Source of the DNA: Eutreptiella sp. 'Long Island Sound 2002'
Taxonomy: Eukaryota; Euglenozoa; Euglenophyceae; Eutreptiales; Eutreptiaceae
Direction of reading: 5' to 3'
DNA: 64,000 bases
Assembly: GCA_964036045.1 (NCBI GenBank)
Contig: OZ038390.1
Coordinates: 2,507,238-2,571,237, forward strand
The notes under the pieces were generated by a model. That model was not told the DNA's origin. It did no database searches and saw only the letters and a program-made list of their open reading frames with translations. Shown piece by piece: positions 40,935-52,017 of the stretch. Made by a program: the position numbers and the translations under genes. Position 1 is the stretch's first letter. Each line of letters begins with the position of its first letter.

Positions 40935-41945
40935 TAGTAGGGGGAGGCAAGGGCCACCACAGTTCTTGCAACACCCTAGTTAAGGTACCTAACCTTGGCA
41001 AAGCTCTGAACTAGGGGTGCAAACCCGGTCCTCTTACCCACTTTAGGGGTGGCCACGGTGGCAGTTACTGTCGGTTGGGCAGTGGTGGGCCCATGGTGGC
41101 CATGGGGCACAATGAGGCAAGCCGGATGAGACCTGTAGAAATGCACACAATTAAGGTGGTGGCAATTAGAAGGCACCTAGCCCCTAAGGTGTGTTACTTG
41201 CCTCATAGCACACCACTATAGAGCTCAGAAACTGCAATGACACCACTTTCCTTCCTCATTATCCTCATCATATCCCCATTTGTCCCCTCTACCTCCCATG
41301 TTCTCCCTCATTTGCTTCAACTTTCTGCACCTTGGTCCCAAATTGCCCCATTTGTGTTCGAATCCTCCATTTGAAAGAGAAACACAGGCATTCAGCGAAG
41401 CAAGACAACAAGCATTGGAGCAATTGACAGCGCCTTGTGGCATGTGTGCCAAGTACACAAGTCGTTTGGACAGTACTTGGCTCATTTGGCTGTCGGATTG
41501 GCAAAACACAACACAAACTGGTACACAGGGCCTCTCGAAGGCATAAGGAGGCCAAAGGCAGACGAATGTCTGCTGCGAAAAACTGTCGGTCGTCGACCGG
41601 CCTCCAATGGGCTGTGATGACCGACGAATGCATACCTGTTGGTCGAAAAATGATTCGACACCTCCAAACCTGCAATGGGTGACATGTAACATGTATGTAC
41701 AGAAAAGGATAAAGAGAGGCCTGAGGCACTCTCGCAAACAAATGTGGACTGTCGACGCCTGTCGAAAGCAGAACTTGAGGTCGACGAGCGTCGACAAAGG
41801 CAGTCTCTGCACTCAGAGATTGCAAGGACAAGAAACACAACAAAAGAGCACTGTAGTCCAAGGTCAATGTACAAAATCATTGAGCCTCACAGAGACTCTC
41901 CTCACTCGACCAGACCTTCGACTCTCTACTGGTGGCTGCACACAC
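40935..41945. other. No defensible gene
   Basis: Long overlapping ORFs on both strands (41.2-41.9 kb) cover each other and show no motif. No choice between strands can be made from sequence alone. Confidence 0.35.
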
Positions 41946-42861
41946 TCAGGCCCAGGGTCTGTAGGGACCACTGAAGCCACTCTTGCACGCATGGGACTCC
42001 CCATCCGACCTCGACTCTTGTCTAGCCCTCTTCCTGGCACTCTCCTTTTGCAAATCAGCTTTCTTTTTTTCCCTTTCACGTTTTTTCTGCTCTGCCTGCT
42101 CTTGGAGCACCCGTGTTTTCTCAGCACGCTCCACCTCTCTCCTCTCTTTCTCTCGAAGGCGCTCGGTCGCTCTCCTCTCCTTCTATGGCTATGACTCTTA
42201 TCACTCTATTGACCATGGCCTCTGAAAGGCGACACTTGTAGAGTTCAAAATACATCTGTCGGACCCAGGCACTGTACCTGCCATCGCACCAGAGAGGAGG
42301 GCTTTGAATACGAATGATGTTCTTCTGCAGTGATTTCACCTGTCTTCCCTTAGCCTTGGCCATGACCCTCCACCTCGCTCGACTCTTCACAAGCTGGGCA
42401 ATGCGTGCACGTTTGCTAGCGAGCTCTGTCTGGGCCTCCCTCAGTTTCTTCTGAAGAGCCCTTTCGGATTTCCTCAAGGAGTTGACACGAGTAACATAGT
42501 GTGAGTGAACCTTCAGCAAATCCTTCATTTTGGAGGCAGCACTGCGAATCTGCTTCTGCAGGGTGGCCTGTCTTTGAATTGCAAGTACGAATGACTGTGC
42601 CTTTTCAACAGTACGGCGACGAAACTTGCAGTGAACTTTCGAGCGTGTGCGCTGACCCACAGTTGTCGAATGCTGCGAAATCTGGATGCGACCACTGAGG
42701 CCACATTCACCCTGCCTACACCACCATGTTTTGGTACCACACTTTGATGGAGGTGCAAAGCGAAGCAGAGTGGAGGGACAGCGAGTCCAGGTGTCGCACA
42801 CGGGCCATGCACCACAAGCCGAACAGAAACGCTTGTATGTTGTACCACGAGTCATGCGCAA
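41946..42861 (-). pseudogene. Coiled-coil, Cys-rich ORF of unknown origin, frameshifted
   Basis: From 42861 the frame reads a Cys/Trp-rich start (FCSACGAWPVCDTW, KTWWCRQGECG), then a long coiled coil (RKSERALQKKLREAQTELAS) and a segment resembling the region ahead of some large eukaryotic transposases (AWVRQMYFELYKCRLSEAMV). Near 42130 the charged coiled coil resumes in another frame (EQAEQKKREREKKKADLQKE) to 41946. I read it as a decayed transposon-associated gene; this is a guess from composition. Confidence 0.35.
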
Positions 42862-43904
42862 ATCAGCAAATCAGCTTGATTCGTGGAATTCTAAGATGCA
42901 CAAGGACCAGAACTGCACTGCCCAGAAATGCGGAAGCCGGCGTACGTCCGGCCGACTCGACCTTATCGACGGCCTACCCGAAGGCCACACATCGGACAGC
43001 TACAGAGGAAATGGGTGGACATAAGGTGGCACTACCATTTTCAATGTCGAAATTACGAATTCAATGTGAACCAACGGTAAGTAATGGGATAGATAGAAAG
43101 GTCGACATTTAAAACCAGTAATTCGACATTTGTGGATCCTGAAAGGCCACTGCTTTCAGAGAGTTTCGGCTTTCCGCGAACCTCGGGGGGGGGGGCTGTG
43201 CCCGGCAAGCGCTGTCGAAGCCGCAGTTCCAGGCGCCGCATAGCCCTTGCCTCCCCCTAGCAATAGGGATCGTTGGGATTCGTCGTTTAAGTTGTAAGCC
43301 TCACACCTATGATTTTATGCGCCGGGAAAAAAACTGAAAAAAAAATTTTCAAAAAAAATTTATGAAGAAATCTTAAAAAAAATTTTTGAACAATAATTCT
43401 GACCTGAAATGCGAAAAATCTCCAAGCGTGTCATTGTTGCCGACCAAAATCACATGAAATGAAACTCTTCTGCCCATTTGCCGAGCATATCAGAATGATT
43501 AACATTTTTTTAAAATGTCACGAAAAAATCTTAACGTTGTTTCTTGCAAAAACTGACCCACAACACTGTGAAAAGAAACGTAGCCGTGTACTCCTTATCC
43601 CAGATCCATCCTGCAGAAATAGCCCTAGCATTTGGATGAGCCTCTATTTTGGAGCACATTTCACAAACATTGCTGTCCATCAAAGACCAATAAAACAGGC
43701 ATTCCTACACTGGCATTCCTTCACTGCGCGTGCACGGCGCATTAGGCAGATATGTTTTCCGAGGCCACCTTGAAAACCACCCACCACTGGAGAAGCACAC
43801 TTCTGCGGGGCAAAAATAACAAATTGGGACACACACAGCAGTTATTGCGGTCTACATAAGAAAATATCCTACTTTTCACACAACGGACATGCAGCGCGGG
43901 CACA
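42862..43904. other. AT-rich non-coding stretch
   Basis: Contains A/T runs (43331-43395). No gene seen. Confidence 0.45.
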
Positions 43905-44105
43905 GCGCACGGAACCAAGGTTCAGAGCTGTCGAGTGCTACCATGATCCCACGGTGGCTGTGGTAGTGGATCTGACACATGAGGATTGACTGAGTCTGAA
44001 ACCAGGCTCTGCAGTGGTAGACTGCCACGCTTGTAGGCCTCCCAGTGTACATCAGGCTTAAAAAAAACAGCGGTGTGAAGATCGAAGGCTGACATGAATC
44101 AGTGG
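43905..44105 (+). repeat. Distant copy of interspersed repeat P
   Basis: Shares TTCAGAGCTGTCGAGTGCTA, ACTGCCACGC and AACAGCGGTGTG with 5816-6010, so the P family occurs well outside the 3-11 kb cluster. Confidence 0.55.
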
Positions 44106-44519
44106 GTTGCCCGTCATCCACCCTGGATTGTCACTGCTTTGCACCTTTGCACCATTCCGCAGTTAGTCGTCCATCTGGGTTAAAATGACAAAAAATACCG
44201 AATTTATCATTGGATTGGGGAAAAGATTGAAATCTATGCAGACAATCCCTTGGCACGGGATGGCGCCCGTCAATTGAACGATGCGTTGAATGATTTGAAG
44301 AAAGTTTTATAGTGATTTCAACACTGTGTGTTTGTTGTGTCTCTCCTGCTGCTTGCTGCTGGTGTAGGGTTTCCTGCTGCTTGTTTTTGATGAGGAAAAT
44401 GTTTTATTTGCTGAAATACAACCAATCCAGGATAACCCAAGCCAGAGATAAGCAAGTAGAAGAAATTCAGGATCAAAGCATGAAGGGCTGCAGTCACAAA
44501 GAGTTAGGTAAAGAAAACT
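44106..44519. other. No recognisable gene
   Basis: Moderately AT-rich; small ORFs only. Confidence 0.4.
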
Positions 44520-44823
44520 ATCAACAATAGACCACAGCAATTAGCATACATTGCAACTCAGGATAAAATATTTTACATGTTTGAGAAAAACTGATTGGAA
44601 AACTGCCCCAAGGGCTCACTCTCATCCACAGTGCCATCTTGAGATGTGCACTCTTTGTTTTTGGGTCCCATAGGTGCTGAGGTGACATGGCATGTGGCGA
44701 TGAGGTCACTGCCATGTCACATGGGATCTTCCTACTTAGCTAGGCTGACCGGGAATTGAACCCAGGACCTCTCAAAAAGAGGTGCCCCAGCCCCCTAGGG
44801 TGCATACCACTAGGATAGCTAAG
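44520..44823 (-). mobile_element. tRNA-derived SINE-like element
   Basis: On the minus strand 44823-44736 can fold like a tRNA. CTTAGCTA pairs perfectly with TAGCTAAG as an acceptor-like stem. A T arm (CTGGG-TTCAATT-CCCGG) carries a good pol III B box (GGTTCAATTCC). CCTAGTGGTATGC resembles an A box, and there is a long variable-type hairpin (ACCTCT...AGAGGT). The extra-long stem and atypical D/anticodon region argue against a functional tRNA. The sequence downstream to about 44520 would be the SINE body. Confidence 0.45.
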
Positions 44824-47116
44824 AATTCATGAGAAAAGATAGATAAGTTCATAGGCTCTGCCTTCAGTATATCAGTGCCTCAGCAACCCAGGAAAAGATG
44901 TTTTAGTGCCTATAGCTTTGGGATAAAGGGGTCAACACCACATCCCGATTTAGTGTTTGGTTCCATAGGTCAAAATGTGTTATCACCACTTTTGGTTGGG
45001 CCAATACTAAGATAGAAATGCCTGTTTGCTTAGAGCACCTCTAATACAACTAAAGTATACCCTAAAGGATTGGAAAGGCACTTTTTCTTACTCCTCCCTT
45101 GTGATGTGGTGGCCACCACTATCGCACTTTCAGGAAAAAGGGATTTTTTCTTGGCCTTTCCTTGGTTTCCACATCTACTGTAGAATACCTATAGCTTCCC
45201 TAACACTGTAAAAGAGTGCTTTACCATGGCCAGCGACTCTTGCTGCATTGTTGACGACAATCTCCAACAGAAAACTCAGCGCTCTTGGCGCTGCCGGGGT
45301 TCTTGTGGCTTGGTGGGGTTAGAGTAGGGCATGCCAAGAACATATGCATGTGCATCCCTCCCTCCAAGCTGCAGCGTAACACAACCCAACGCCAGACTCT
45401 CATAGGACGCTCGACCCAAGTCTCATGGAACCTCTTCGAGACACCTGTCCTGGTACTGGGACGAGGGTGCGCTGATTTAATTAGAATTGCCCCTTGGAGG
45501 GGTCTTGATTCTGGTTCAGTCTCCTGCTGCTGCTTTTCGGCCAGAACAGCGGCCTACTCGACGAGGCTTTGCGAGGAGGTCTGTACAACAGAGGGATGGG
45601 AGAACGAGGGAAAAATCCACGCAAGCGCGAAGCGACAACACCTAAATCCGTCAAATGGTGGCCTAGAATTTTTCTGTGGGCACACACCTGGACCGAATCC
45701 AATTGTGCATCAGATGCACATTTTTATAAAATTTGTAGTCTTCTCTTGATTTTTTAAATCAAGAAATTCCTACGCAGAAAAAGGCGGCGCGCAGGAGCGG
45801 CTCCTAGCGAAGCGCCGGAAAATACAGAAATAATGAGATTATAAACGTATGTCTCACGTAGACAGGAAAATGACGAGACACACATAAATAGAGGTGATTA
45901 AAGATTCCACCCACATTGCCAGAATCAACGTAAAATCAAGAATTCGAAAAATAAGAATATGACTTCAATGAATCAGGTATAAACCGCAGGTGTGCTCGTT
46001 CTGTTTGCCCGACGCACAGTGCTCGCCATGTGTCGTCGTTTTCAAGCCTGCTACCACGATAGAACACGATAGAGGGCTAGATCAGAAGATCGCACGATGA
46101 TTAGAGGTGAGATTAGGGAGAAACAGATGGCCTTCGGCCAGGGAGTGGTTGTCACGGGGGGCTACCGGTCCTGTCCTGTGGTGCAATGCGGGGCAACCGT
46201 GACAACTGCTCTTACACACCAACCTCCCTTTTTTGTAGCAGCGATTAGAACATACACACGTGTGCATAAACGATTTGCTTCGCTTGTGTTTCGTGTCACC
46301 TTCCCACTTGCTCTCTCTCTCCAGCGGTAGGTAAGGTAGGTAAGCCCAGGTAGGGCCACCCCCTGGTGGAGTTCGTGATCGTGGGTAAGATTTGTAGGAA
46401 AAACAGTGATTGGCACAGGTTGGTCGCAAACTCGTGCATGCTCGTGCATTCACACACGCATTAAAGGGTAGGCCACGCGTGGTGCGCTCGGTACAACCCT
46501 TGTTTAGGTTACCCAGGGGCTCCTCGGTACATTCTTTAAGAGAACCTGAGGAGTCTCTTAACGCTTGCTTGCTTGACAGGGGTGTTTGAGGACAGCGTAT
46601 TATAGGTCACACTGAGAAGCGTATAATACGTGGAGTGTGGCTTGGTTCCTCAGCCGCAAACACCCCTTCATTGGCCTTTGCTTTACAAGTGGGCAGGTAG
46701 GGTGATTGGTGCAGTCCCTTGAGCCGTGCTAAAATATACGGCGCTGATCACACAAACAACATTCACGCTGTGCACGCAACAAGAGCACCCCTTCCCTCCA
46801 AGCCCTAGCAGGAAAACGCGTTGTGGCGTCCCTGTTAGGCCACAGTTGCTTAGCAGCGCTGTGTTCTCTTGTCTTCTTCACAGGAGGGTCATTAGGACCC
46901 ATGACTTTATCTTCAACACCACCCAGTAGAGCGTGAGTGTAGGAGTGGTAATCCTGAGTGGGGGCTTGAGCCAGTTGCAGTAGCGCTCGCCCACCAGGAT
47001 GGTGCCACTGTAGGGTGTCCAGTACCTGTAGTGCGTGTGTCACTGTCCCACCCGTTTCCTGCAATTTTAGCAGGGTTGGTGGGCTGTGGCAGTGGTTAGG
47101 TCAGCGTTTTGGCCAC
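44824..47116. other. No recognisable gene; may include the Gypsy-1 3' region
   Basis: About 2.3 kb with only short ORFs. Part of it should be the 3' LTR of Gypsy-1 (minus strand), but the partner LTR lies outside the window, so I cannot set borders. Confidence 0.4.
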
Positions 47117-47439
47117 TTAGCAAAATGGCGTTTTCATGCCTTCATAGCTTTTGGCCACCCCTCCCTGTAGTAGACAGATAGGTAGGGAAAACAATACCTG
47201 GATTAGTACGCTGGGTATTCCCCCAAGGTTTTGCGCCAGCACAGAAATTGGGCGCTTAGGGGAGGGGAGACCCGGGGCGTACCCCGTGGCATCAATAAGA
47301 CACCCCTCGGGGTCTAGCAAGCGTGCAGACTTGGGTATAATTAGGACACCACTTCTGCGGCTTGCTCTCAGGACCTTAGGAATAGCACACTCACACATAC
47401 GCTTAGGCAGGTAAGGGTAAGGTTCAGTCCCTAGCTTTA
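47117..47439 (-). CDS. Unassigned ORF downstream of the Gypsy-1 chromodomain
   Basis: Open frame (KLGTEPYPYLPKRMCECAIP, VLIIPKSARLLDPEG) immediately 3' of the chromodomain. It may be the end of pol, an accessory ORF, or chance. No domain is recognised. Confidence 0.3.
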
Positions 47440-48129
47440 GTCTTGGAGGCAAGCGTCTCAGCGAGCCTCAGCAACTCACCGAGGTTGTTCTGGGACAAGT
47501 AGTCAACCAGAACTGAGTTTAGGCGCCCCTCAGGTAGAACAAACGCAGAGAAGGGTTCCCAGGTGGCCTCTTCGACTCCAAACAAGGGTGAGGAAGCGCC
47601 AACCCTGGCGATAGCGGTGGCGTAGGACAGACTTCACCACGTAGAAGCCCTCCTTAGCCATCTCCTCGGCGTGCATGTCAGGGAGTTCCCCTTCAACTTC
47701 CATAGGGCTGGCAGCCCCTTGTAGGTCTAGGGCGGCGATCTCCTCGTCGTTAAGCCCCCACTCTTCCCCACAGGGGTCTTCAGGGTCATAGTAGCGCTTC
47801 AGATGTTGAGCAGCGCACACCAGGGTCCCCCCTAGATGGGGAGAACACCGCACGCTGATACGGTGTCCATCCACAGATAGAATCTTGTAGGGCCCGAAGT
47901 ATGGATCGTCACTGGTAGAGCGTGGCCAGGCGGGTAGTCGGCTGTGATGCACTAGCACCCAGTCCCCCTCTTGGTAGGTGGCCGGTACTCGGTGCTTGTT
48001 CTTCTTGTTCCACTGACGCTCCCTCACTCTTTGGAGCATAGCCTTGGCCTTGTCCACCTTCGCTTGTTGCTCTTGGACCCATCCACCCACAGAAGAATGG
48101 GTGTCCTCTGGATAGGGGGCATGTAGGAA
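47440..48129 (-). pseudogene. Gypsy-1 integrase tail and chromodomain
   Basis: GDWVLVHHSRLPAW and FGPYKILSVDGHRISVRCSP form the SH3-like integrase end. EGFYVVKSVLRHRYRQGWRF starts a chromodomain, completed after a one-base shift near 47590 by VEEATWEPFSAFVLPEG and LVDYLSQNNLGELLRL. Confidence 0.8.
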
Positions 48130-48509
48130 CTACGCCGGGCGCCCTAGGAATAGCTCATGGGGCAAGTAGCCAGTAGCTGAACTCTCTTGGGAGTTCATCA
48201 TCAAGGATATGACGGGGAGTAGTCTCACCCAGTCTCTGGTGCGTTCAGTTTTGCACCATATCCTTACATTCTCCTTGAGGACACGGATCTGTCGCTCACA
48301 TAGGGGGTTGCTCGTGTGCGAGTAGGCGATCCCGGTAGACACCTGGACATTGAGGGATCTCAGGACCCTCTTGTACCAGCCGGTATCTGAGCGTACTCGT
48401 ACGTCCTCATCGGAGTTGATCTCCTTGGCCCCCATAGACAAAAAACCACTCCTCCAGGAGTATCTTGATAGTCTCCTCCCCGGTAATGTGTTTGGTACAT
48501 GGGAACAAC
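48130..48509 (-). pseudogene. Gypsy-1 integrase, core C-terminal half
   Basis: Continues FPCTKHITGEETIKILLEEW, then SDTGWYKRVL and SNPLCERQIRVLKENVRIW (catalytic Glu region), and GYLPHELFLGRPA up to a TAG at 48130-48132. The same frame stays open after the TAG. Confidence 0.85.
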
Positions 48510-48789
48510 TAAAGAAGGTCCCTACCAGGACCGGCCCCCGCTGTGCCCCTTCCGCCTGTGACCCCTGCTGACTTACTCCTGATCAGCGATTGCATTTCTC
48601 AAAATCCAGGGTCCAAAATCCAAAAATATAGAAAATACAATCCTCCTTCAACCCTGAACAGCAACCGGATCCCACAAATACAGCAATAACCCAATCCACA
48701 ATCCAATCTGCACTGCGGGCTTCCGTTCAGCACATCGGTCGTCTCACGATGGCGGGCATGTATAAGAAATGCACCAAAGAGGAAAGCCC
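48510..48789 (-). repeat. Inverted LTR piece at the 5' end of Gypsy-2
   Basis: 280 bp equal to the reverse complement of 61499-61778. It joins a direct LTR fragment at a short shared sequence (AAGCCC, 48784-48789). Confidence 0.9.
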
Positions 48790-48996
48790 GCAGTGCAGAT
48801 TGGATTGTGGATTGGGTTATTGCTGTATTTGTGGGATCCGGTCGCTGTTCAGGGTTGAAGGAGGATTGTATTTTCTATATTTTTGGATTTTGGACCCTGG
48901 ATTTTGAGAAATGCAATCGCTGATCAGGAGTAAGTCAGCAGGGGTCACAGGCGGAAGGGGCACAGCGGGGGCCGGTCCTGGTAGGGACCTTCTTTA
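48784..48996 (+). repeat. Truncated direct 5' LTR of Gypsy-2
   Basis: 213 bp matching 61566-61778, in the direct orientation expected of a 5' LTR. It ends ...CCTTCTTTA right before the primer binding site. Confidence 0.9.
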
Positions 48997-49010
48997 TGGT
49001 AGCAGAGGCG
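48997..49010 (+). promoter_or_regulatory. Primer binding site of Gypsy-2
   Basis: TGGTAGCAGAGGCG, adjacent to the LTR end. Its first part complements the 3' end of an initiator-methionine-type tRNA (...CUGCUACCA), the usual primer of Ty3/gypsy elements. Confidence 0.65.
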
Positions 49011-49216
49011 TACCTGCTGCCCCTACCTACCGCCGACCCGGGGACTTGGGCCCTTATGAGCCCTGCCCAAGTACGCCCCGGGTGCGTATCGTGGACTCCG
49101 TGGAGACCACGCCGGAGATTGGAGCCATAGAAGAGCCGAGACGTTCAAGAGCATGGCGAACTCCGGAAGTTGAAGCCCGAAGAGAAGTACGACATTCGGG
49201 AAGAGGAGGACTTGAC

Positions 49217-50218
49217 ATGGAGGATCTAGTCTCCATGTGTGAGCGTCGCTGCCGAAAGGCATGCAACCTCCGCTCCGCCGCGGAGGACTCTGAAGAGGCC
49301 TGCAATTCAGGCAGCAGTGGAGGACGGGCCCGGCGCTACCGGAAGCGCAGGTCACCCAAGTCCGCGGCAAGGGACGCCGGGGCTATGGATACGGACCTCA
49401 GCCCGGTCAGGTTGTGGGACTCCGAGCACTCCGAGGGCTATCGGACAGCTTATGAGCAACCCTCGGAGTCGGAGGAGACGGCCAGACCGCCCACAAGGGC
49501 GAACACGGCCCCAGAACCCAGCCTGGAGCATGATGCCGAGGCGTTGGAGAGGCCCGCCAGAGCCAGGACGGCGCCTGTGGCCCGGCACACGGAGCCAACG
49601 CGGGATAGCATGGGCGACACACCCATGGCGGAGGACTCCGAGGCGCCGGGAACTGCGGGATGCGCCGGATCAGGTGGAAAGCACGCTGAGTGCCACTGCG
49701 AGCACGTGTCGTTCCTCATGGGCAAGTACCCAAAGATGGGGATGGACGCCATCGTGCATCGCCTAGACCGCCTGGACAACGCAAAGGACGGTCTAGAGGA
49801 GGACGTCGCCGGGATCCTGGATGACCAGTCGGCCGCGGAGAAAGACATGGAGGAGCTGCGAGCGGAACGGGGCCGGGACCGGGAGAATCTGGAGCTGGCC
49901 CTGGAGAAGCAGCAGCGAGTGGTGGACAGCCACCTCCACCTGGTGGAGGACATGTCGGGACGCCCGAAAAGGCTAGAGGAGCTACAGCCCCTCGCCTCGG
50001 GTCCGGAGCTCCCGGCAAAGCCGGCCGCGGCAGAGCTGGTGGAGCGGGTTAAGACCCTCAGGAGCGCCATGGATAAACCATGGGCGGCCCTGCAGAGGCA
50101 CCCTACGCGCCTCTGCGTGTTGACCCGGGTGCGCTGCCGTTTGTTCCCATGTTCAGCGAATCCACAATGGTCGGGGAACACACGGCACCGGCTGGGTCCA
50201 TGCGGGAAGGGCACGTAA
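49217..50218 (+). CDS. Gypsy-2 first ORF, coiled-coil protein
   Basis: The frame is open from inside the LTR (48911), but the first ATG after the primer site is 49217 (MEDLVSMCERRC). The protein is Arg/Glu/Ser-rich, with a Cys cluster (HAECHCEH) and a long coiled coil (RGRDRENLELALEKQQRVVD, KTLRSAMDKPW). It overlaps the gag frame by 139 nt (50080-50218), with gag in the -1 frame relative to it. It could therefore be an N-terminal gag extension joined by frameshifting. No known domain. Confidence 0.55.
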   Translation: MEDLVSMCERRCRKACNLRSAAEDSEEACNSGSSGGRARRYRKRRSPKSAARDAGAMDTDLSPVRLWDSEHSEGYRTAYEQPSESEETARPPTRANTAPEPSLEHDAEALERPARARTAPVARHTEPTRDSMGDTPMAEDSEAPGTAGCAGSGGKHAECHCEHVSFLMGKYPKMGMDAIVHRLDRLDNAKDGLEEDVAGILDDQSAAEKDMEELRAERGRDRENLELALEKQQRVVDSHLHLVEDMSGRPKRLEELQPLASGPELPAKPAAAELVERVKTLRSAMDKPWAALQRHPTRLCVLTRVRCRLFPCSANPQWSGNTRHRLGPCGKGT

Positions 50219-52017
50219 CCACGGACCCGAGGAGCCTGACGGTACAGATGTCCCACGCCGCCCAGGATCTACCGCCAACTACGAATACCCATGCAGTTTA
50301 TGCGGAAGAGGAGATCCAGAGCCAGACCATGCAGGGGCGAACCATGGGAAGCGCCGACGGACATGGTCGAGGCCACCCAGGCGCAAATCTGTGGGCGAAG
50401 GACCCCACTACGGGGATATGGACGGTCGATGGAGCAAGTCCTTCCCGCATTCCAAACCCCATGGGTTCAGGCCCAACTGGACCGCACTCCATGGAGGAGA
50501 GGGATGTACGGGGAGTGTACTCACACCCCCCGGCCACAGGTGGTATCCGTCTCGGTGGAGTGGTGGCTGGTGACGTCGGAGACGCCATCAGGATTGACGA
50601 CCTCAGGGGAATCAAAATCCCCTACTATGATGGGAACCCCTCCAACCTGGACGACTTCATCCTGGATTGGGAGGACTTCGCCGAGGAGGCCGTCGGCGAG
50701 ATGCGGGGAGCGCCGCGGGACAAGTGGGTATGCCGGACATTCCCACACCGGCTGGCGCAGGACCTGAAGGAGGAGCTGCGGGATCAGATCCGGGAAGGAC
50801 TGATCCGTACGGAGCAGGCCTGCCTCCAGTGGTTGGAGGATGAGGAGCGGGTGGACGCTCCGAACCAGAAGCGGGAGGAGTTGTGGTCCATCCCGCTGCC
50901 GCTGGACCGCGGTGAGTTGCGGGTCCGGGAGTGGAACCGGTACCTGCGAAAGTACCGAAGATGTCTCAAGCTGGTGGAGGACTGGAATGAGGCCAGCGAG
51001 ATCCGCCACCTGCTGAAGGACGTCCTCCCCGGCAACTGGAAGAGGAGAGTGGAGGACGAGGAGAAGAAGCGAGCCAAGAAGCGGGTGGCGGTGAGGATCA
51101 TGGCGGCGGAGGATACCCATGCGGGTATCATGGAGTTCTTCAGGAGGAACCTGGGCGAGCCCAACCGGATGTTGGGACTGAAGAACGCCGTGTACGTGGA
51201 GGTGTTTGGAGACTCCATGGGGCAAAGGTTGCTGCGCCTCAACAACGTGGAGTGGAGGCGCGGGGAGCCGCTGAGGATGCAGGTCATCTTCGCCCGCATG
51301 AGCCTGGACGAGATCGTGAAGTACATCACGGTGGAGTTGAAGCTCAATGCGAAGAACGAGGCCCACGTGCAGGATCGACATGGTCATGGACAACGAGGCC
51401 ACCGAGAAGACCGTCATCATCGGGAGATCCAGGAGGACACGGCCAACTCCGCGGAGGATGGCAGTGGAAGTGGCCAAGACCACTGGTCCCGGGAGGATCA
51501 CGAGGAGGCCCGTTTCTTCGCGTTTGTGGCGCACAACGTGAGGGACAATGGGCAGGATCGGTCCAGATGGAGCCGGGTGGGACCCAAGAAGGGCAAAGAG
51601 CCAAGGAGGATCGGGAACCCACCGCTCTCGTTCTGAGAGTACAGGTCTCAGCACGACGGGTGCTGGGTCTGTTATGGCAAGGGAAACAACAATGCACACG
51701 ACCACCGTCAGTGCAAGGTGTATGAGGCGGACAAGAAGGCCTACTTCGCCGCCCACCCCGAGAAGAAGCCCAAGGAGCAGCGGACTTCCGATTGGAAGGC
51801 GAAGGGCGGAGACGGGGGAGAAGGCCAAGGCAAAGGCCAAGGAAAAGGCGGAGGAAGAGGCTATGGTGGTGGACCTGGCCAAGACCGAGGAGTGAGGTCG
51901 ATCGAGGAAGTTGCTGAGGATATGTTGAGGACGTTGGAGGAACTCAAAGCCCAGCAACGTGGTGGACAAAGTCCTGGCGGATTGCAGCCGGAAGGGGCTG
52001 CGGGAAGTCAAGTCTAG
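50080..52017 (+). CDS. Gypsy-2 gag with internal UGA
   Basis: ATG 50080. Residues about 165-260 show a retrotransposon gag core (IKIPYYDGNPSNLDDFILDW, AQDLKEELRDQIREG). UGA at 51634-51636 interrupts; the same frame then gives a zinc knuckle (CWVCYGKGNNNAHDHRQC) and a Gly-rich tail up to UAG 52015-52017. A 114-nt phase-0 intron (GTGAGG at 51538 to CTCAG at 51651) would also remove the UGA. The knuckle beyond the stop shows the frame is meaningful, so the UGA is either read through, spliced out, or a recent loss. Confidence 0.65.

Noticed and set aside
41289-42194. Overlapping 190-codon ORFs on both strands
   Set aside because: No motifs, mutually overlapping, and flanked by a decayed coiled-coil ORF.
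44736-44823. Functional tRNA gene
   Set aside because: The stem pattern and the region between D arm and T arm do not fit a normal cloverleaf; a SINE head is likelier.
51634-51636. UGA as a general tryptophan codon in this genome
   Set aside because: The kinase (about a dozen Trp) and the 1661-codon pol use only TGG and contain no internal TGA, so a genome-wide code change is not supported.
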